From Novosphingobium resinovorum (GTDB lineage Bacteria; Pseudomonadota; Alphaproteobacteria; Sphingomonadales; Sphingomonadaceae): a DNA stretch of 64,000 bases. The stretch is from positions 420,013 to 484,012 of the forward strand of contig NZ_BSFC01000044.1 of NCBI RefSeq assembly GCF_027922145.1. Direction: 5' to 3'. Within the stretch, counting starts at the first letter, position 1, and the number at the start of each line of letters is the position of its first letter. The position numbers and the translations under genes are program-made. This document shows positions 61,696 to 64,000 of this stretch, piece after piece. Below the pieces are notes generated by a model, which was not told the origin of the DNA, did not search any database, and saw nothing but the letters and a program-made list of their open reading frames with translations.

Positions 61696-62464
61696 CCCCG
61701 CCAGCGCCGCGGTCATCGTCATGCTGCGCAGCCTCAAGATGTTCGGCATGGCTCAAGCCGCCGACGAACTGATCGAGCAGGGGGCGCCTGCCTTCGATGC
61801 TGCCTTGCCGATACTGGCTGGGCTCCTGAAGGCAGAGATGGCCGAACGTGAGGTCAGGTCCATCGCCTATCAGATCAAGGCGGCCCGCTTCCCGGCGTAC
61901 AAGGATCTGGCTGGCTTCGACTTTGCCGCCAGCGAGATCAACGAAGCCCTCGTGCGCCAGCTTCACCAGGGTGACTTCATGGAAAACGCCGACAACGTCG
62001 TGCTGATTGGCGGCCCCGGAACCGGCAAGAGCCATATCGCCACCGCCTTGGGCGTGCAGGCTGTCGAGCATCACCGCAAGAAGGTCCGCTTCTTCTCCAC
62101 GGTCGATCTGGTCAATGCGCTTGAGCAGGAAAAGACCTCGAACAGATCCGGCCAGCTGGCAGAGCGCCTGCTACGCCTCGACCTGCTCATCCTCGATGAA
62201 CTGGGCTACCTGCCCTTCAGTTCATCGGGCGGCGCCATGCTCTTCCATCTGCTCAGCAAGCTGTACGAGCGCACCAGCGTCGTCATCACCACCAACCTGA
62301 GCTTCAGCGAATGGTCCGGCGTGTTCGGCGATGCCAAGATGACAACCGCACTGCTCGATCGGCTTACTCACCACTGCCACATCCTGGAAACCGGGAACGA
62401 TAGCTTCCGCTTCCGCGCCAGCACCGCTGCACCCAAATCCAGAAAGGAGAAGTCAGCATCTTGA
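61685..62464 (+). CDS. istB: IS21 helper ATPase IstB
   Basis: 259 residues. AAA+ ATPase with Walker A GGPGTGKSH (109-117), Walker B LLILDELGYLPF and the family's VVITTNLSFSEW. It overlaps the istA end by 11 bases; GGGAG lies upstream of the ATG at 61685. IstB directs target choice for IstA. It looks intact. Confidence 0.94.
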   Translation: MRHDPASAAVIVMLRSLKMFGMAQAADELIEQGAPAFDAALPILAGLLKAEMAEREVRSIAYQIKAARFPAYKDLAGFDFAASEINEALVRQLHQGDFMENADNVVLIGGPGTGKSHIATALGVQAVEHHRKKVRFFSTVDLVNALEQEKTSNRSGQLAERLLRLDLLILDELGYLPFSSSGGAMLFHLLSKLYERTSVVITTNLSFSEWSGVFGDAKMTTALLDRLTHHCHILETGNDSFRFRASTAAPKSRKEKSAS

Positions 62465-62623
62465 ACCTGCCGGGAAACGGCAGCACATAAACCACGCCCA
62501 CCCGGGTCAGTTCTCAATGGAAACCCCGGGTCACTTCTCAGTGGCAATCAACACCCGCCGCCGTCCGAGCGCTTGCAAGGCGTAGCTTTCTTCTTCTTGA
62601 CGTTCTCCCCTGATTGTTACCAG

Positions 62624-63519
62624 TCAGAGGTAGAGTCCGGCTCCTTCATGATGGTTGGTTGAGGTGATGGCAACCTTTCCGGGGGCATGCCCCCGGAAAG
62701 GTTGGCCGGCTTTCTCGGCGGGGGTTCTCCCGCCCAGTTTCGAGTGTGGCCTGACGTAGTTGTAATCGTGCCGCCAGGCATCGAGCACGAAGCGAGCATG
62801 CGGCAGCGACGTGAACAGGGTCTCGTTGAGGCATTCGTCGCGCAGACGCCCGTTGAAGCTCTCGACGAAGCCGTTTTGCATCGGCTTGCCGGGTGCGATA
62901 TAATGCCACTCGACCCGCCGTTCCTGCGACCAGCGCAGGATGGCTGACGAGGTCAGCTCGGTGCCGTTGTCGCTGACCACCGTATGCGGCTTGCCGCGCA
63001 TCCCGATCAGCCGTGTCAGCTCCCGCGCGACCCGCACACCCGACAGCGACGTGTCGGCCACCAGCGCCAGGCATTCCCGCGTGTAGTCGTCGACCACGCA
63101 CAGGATGCGGAACCGCCGGCTGCACGTCAGGGTGTCGGAGACGAAGTCGAGCGACCAACGCTGGTTCGGCCCGTCCGGCAGCACCATCGGCGCCCGCGTG
63201 CCCAGGGCGCGGTTGCGGCCACCACGGCGACGGATCCGCAGGTTCTCCTCGCGATAGACCCGCAGCAGCTTCTTGTGGTTGGGCGTCATGCCCTCGCGAG
63301 CCAGAAGATACCGAGACGCCGATAGCCGAAGCGGCGACGCTCGGCCGCCAGCTCGCGCAGACGCTGTCGCAGCGGACCATCGTCCGGACGCGACGATCGA
63401 TACCGGATCACCCGCCGGCTCACGCCAACCAGGTTGCACGCCCGACGCTCGCTCAGCCCGTGATGCTCACGGGCATGGGCGACGGCATCCCGCTTAGCGC
63501 CGGGCGTCACCATTTTTTT
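62624..63519 (-). pseudogene. IS3 transposase OrfB with internal frameshift
   Basis: The DDE integrase core is complete (SLDFVSDTL, VVSDNGTELTS, GFVESFNGRLRDECLNE). OrfB would be made by -1 frameshifting on a run of seven A (63513-63519), reading IKKMVTPGAKRDAVAHAREH. A second shift occurs near 63308-63312: RRRFGYRRLG and LLAREGMTPNHKK are in different frames, one base being missing. The gene is probably inactive. Confidence 0.82.
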
Positions 63520-63773
63520 GATGCCAGATCCTTCAGCACCACGTTGTCGAGCATGGCTTCGGCCAGCAACTTCTTCAGCCGGCTGTTCTCTTCCTCGAGC
63601 GTGCGCAGGCGCCGAGCCTCCGACACCTCCAGACCGCCATACTTCGACTTCCACTTGTAGAACGTCGCTGAGCTGATCCCGTGGCGGCGGCACACATCCG
63701 CTGTCGCCATCCCGGCCTCCTGCTCCTTCAAGATCGCGATGATCTGCTCTTCGCTGAACCTGCTGCGCTTCAT
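63507..63773 (-). CDS. IS3 transposase OrfA
   Basis: 88 residues with the helix-turn-helix (FSEEQIIAILKEQEAG; TADVCRRHGISSATFYKWKSKYGG) and a leucine zipper (LRTLEEENSRLKKLLAEAML). It ends SKKW just past the A7 slippery run. Intact. Confidence 0.93.
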   Translation of the reverse strand: MKRSRFSEEQIIAILKEQEAGMATADVCRRHGISSATFYKWKSKYGGLEVSEARRLRTLEEENSRLKKLLAEAMLDNVVLKDLASKKW

Positions 63774-63884
63774 TCCGTCCGACTCCTTCTCGTCGGACTC
63801 TACTCAAAATCGGTCACATTTCAGGGGAGCACGTCATTCTTCACGGCTCGGATGCCGATGTCGACAAGCATGTTGATGTGTTTC

Positions 63885-63925
63885 CATCAGATACGCAGGT
63901 TCGACTCCCGGTGCGTTGAAATCTA
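63885..63925 (+). other. tRNA-like 3' sequence, possible att site
   Basis: GCAGGTTCGACTCCCGGTGC near 63895-63914 resembles a tRNA T-arm (GGTTCGACTCCC), read on the plus strand, 24 bases upstream of the integrase start. The outer T-stem pairs are not all complementary and no other tRNA arm is seen. It would fit a decayed or foreign 3'-tRNA attachment repeat. The rest, to 64000, shows nothing else. Confidence 0.35.
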
Positions 63926-64000
63926 CCATTGCGGGGTGATTTCGTACTAGGGCGTAGACTCATTACCCGTTGCACCAGAGACGTGCGCAAATGAGCTTGA

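Larger units (their letters stand above)
60060..62553 (+). mobile_element. IS21-family insertion sequence
   Basis: 2494 bases with ends TGTTGATTGCCACTGAGAAG ... and its exact complement at 62553. Inner related motifs (CCATTGAGAATTGACCC; CCATTGAGAACTGACCC) are the multiple terminal repeats typical of IS21. It carries istA and istB. The flanks (CCTTCGC before, CCCGCCG after) do not show a target duplication, which suggests that one side was lost through recombination or deletion. Confidence 0.92.
62598..63836 (-). mobile_element. IS3-family insertion sequence
   Basis: 1239 bases. The ends TGACGT(T/G)CTCCCCTGA are inverted repeats with further matching (GTAGAGTCCG) inside. A 4-base direct duplication TTCT flanks it (62594-62597 and 63837-63840). 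It encodes orfA and orfB on the minus strand. The clear duplication shows a simple insertion into the integrase gene. Confidence 0.9.
62554..63871 (-). pseudogene. int: Tyrosine integrase N-terminus, split by IS3 and cut by IS21
   Basis: On the minus strand an ATG at 63871 opens MLVDIGIRAVK. After taking out the IS3 element (62598-63836) and one TTCT copy, the frame continues KKKATPCKRSDGGG up to the IS21 end at 62554. This matches the arm-binding (DUF4102-like) start of P4-type integrases (IRxxKPxxKPYKLSDGGGL). Only about 28 codons remain. The catalytic domain is missing. Confidence 0.75.

Noticed and set aside
60055..62558. Target-site duplication of the IS21 element
   Set aside because: CCTTCGC on the left and CCCGCCG on the right share no convincing 4-8 base repeat when the ends are set at TGTTGATT/AATCAACA.
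1..64000. CRISPR array
   Set aside because: Repeats in the window are dispersed inverted repeats without regular spacing or spacers, and no cas gene is present.
1..64000. rRNA or complete tRNA genes
   Set aside because: No cloverleaf with all arms or rRNA-like stretch was recognised by eye; the only tRNA-like piece is the partial T-arm near 63900.

Overview
The window is high-GC DNA from an alphaproteobacterium. It is most likely a member of the Sphingomonadaceae, perhaps Novosphingobium-like. The reasons are three large TonB-dependent receptors, a class II DAHP synthase, a MucR regulator, an ispH-thrB-rnhA operon, an nfuA-tsaB-rimI-mucR-fur-plsC run and a Caulobacter-type tad/cpa locus. The genus is inference; no marker RNA gene is present.

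Layout. Positions 1-436 hold the 3' end of clpB. Positions 616-9929 hold two TonB-dependent receptors, a sulfotransferase, and an SDR-TetR-small protein operon divergent from the second receptor. Positions 10010-18492 hold an acyltransferase and a minus-strand tad pilus operon (cpaA, cpaB, cpaC, cpaD, tadZ, tadB, tadC) that has no cpaF/tadA ATPase gene between tadZ and tadB. Positions 18590-36034 are mostly housekeeping: hydrolase, FAD oxidoreductase, FUSC protein, rnhA/thrB/ispH, plsC/fur/mucR/rimI/tsaB/nfuA, an M16 protease, DAHP synthase and a CocE-type hydrolase. Positions 36159-41103 hold a ClC channel, a second SDR, a small outer-membrane protein, an Rrf2 regulator and TerC.

Positions 40450-49654 form the most interesting chromosomal block. 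A TctDE-type two-component system (plus strand) faces a minus-strand operon of a periplasmic binding protein, a phosphate-selective-type porin and a CitMHS citrate transporter. Behind these, past a repeat cluster, is a tightly overlapping AbrB - ATP-grasp - TerC operon. A tricarboxylate/citrate sensing and uptake function is inferred. The binding protein has no ABC permease or ATPase beside it. A second two-component pair, a third TonB receptor facing an MFS transporter, and a pirin-OsmC pair follow.

From about 57.9 kb to the end the DNA is degraded and mobile. It contains a C-terminal scrap of a TonB receptor, an intact esterase, and an aldo/keto reductase cut off by an IS21-family element with a frameshifted istA. 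It ends with a tyrosine-integrase start that was split by an IS3-family element and then cut by the IS21. A tRNA-like 3' sequence just beyond the integrase start may be an attachment-site remnant.

At least five dispersed inverted-repeat families occupy the intergenic spaces. Family A has four copies and family B has three. In two places a repeat contributes the start or the stop of a neighbouring gene.
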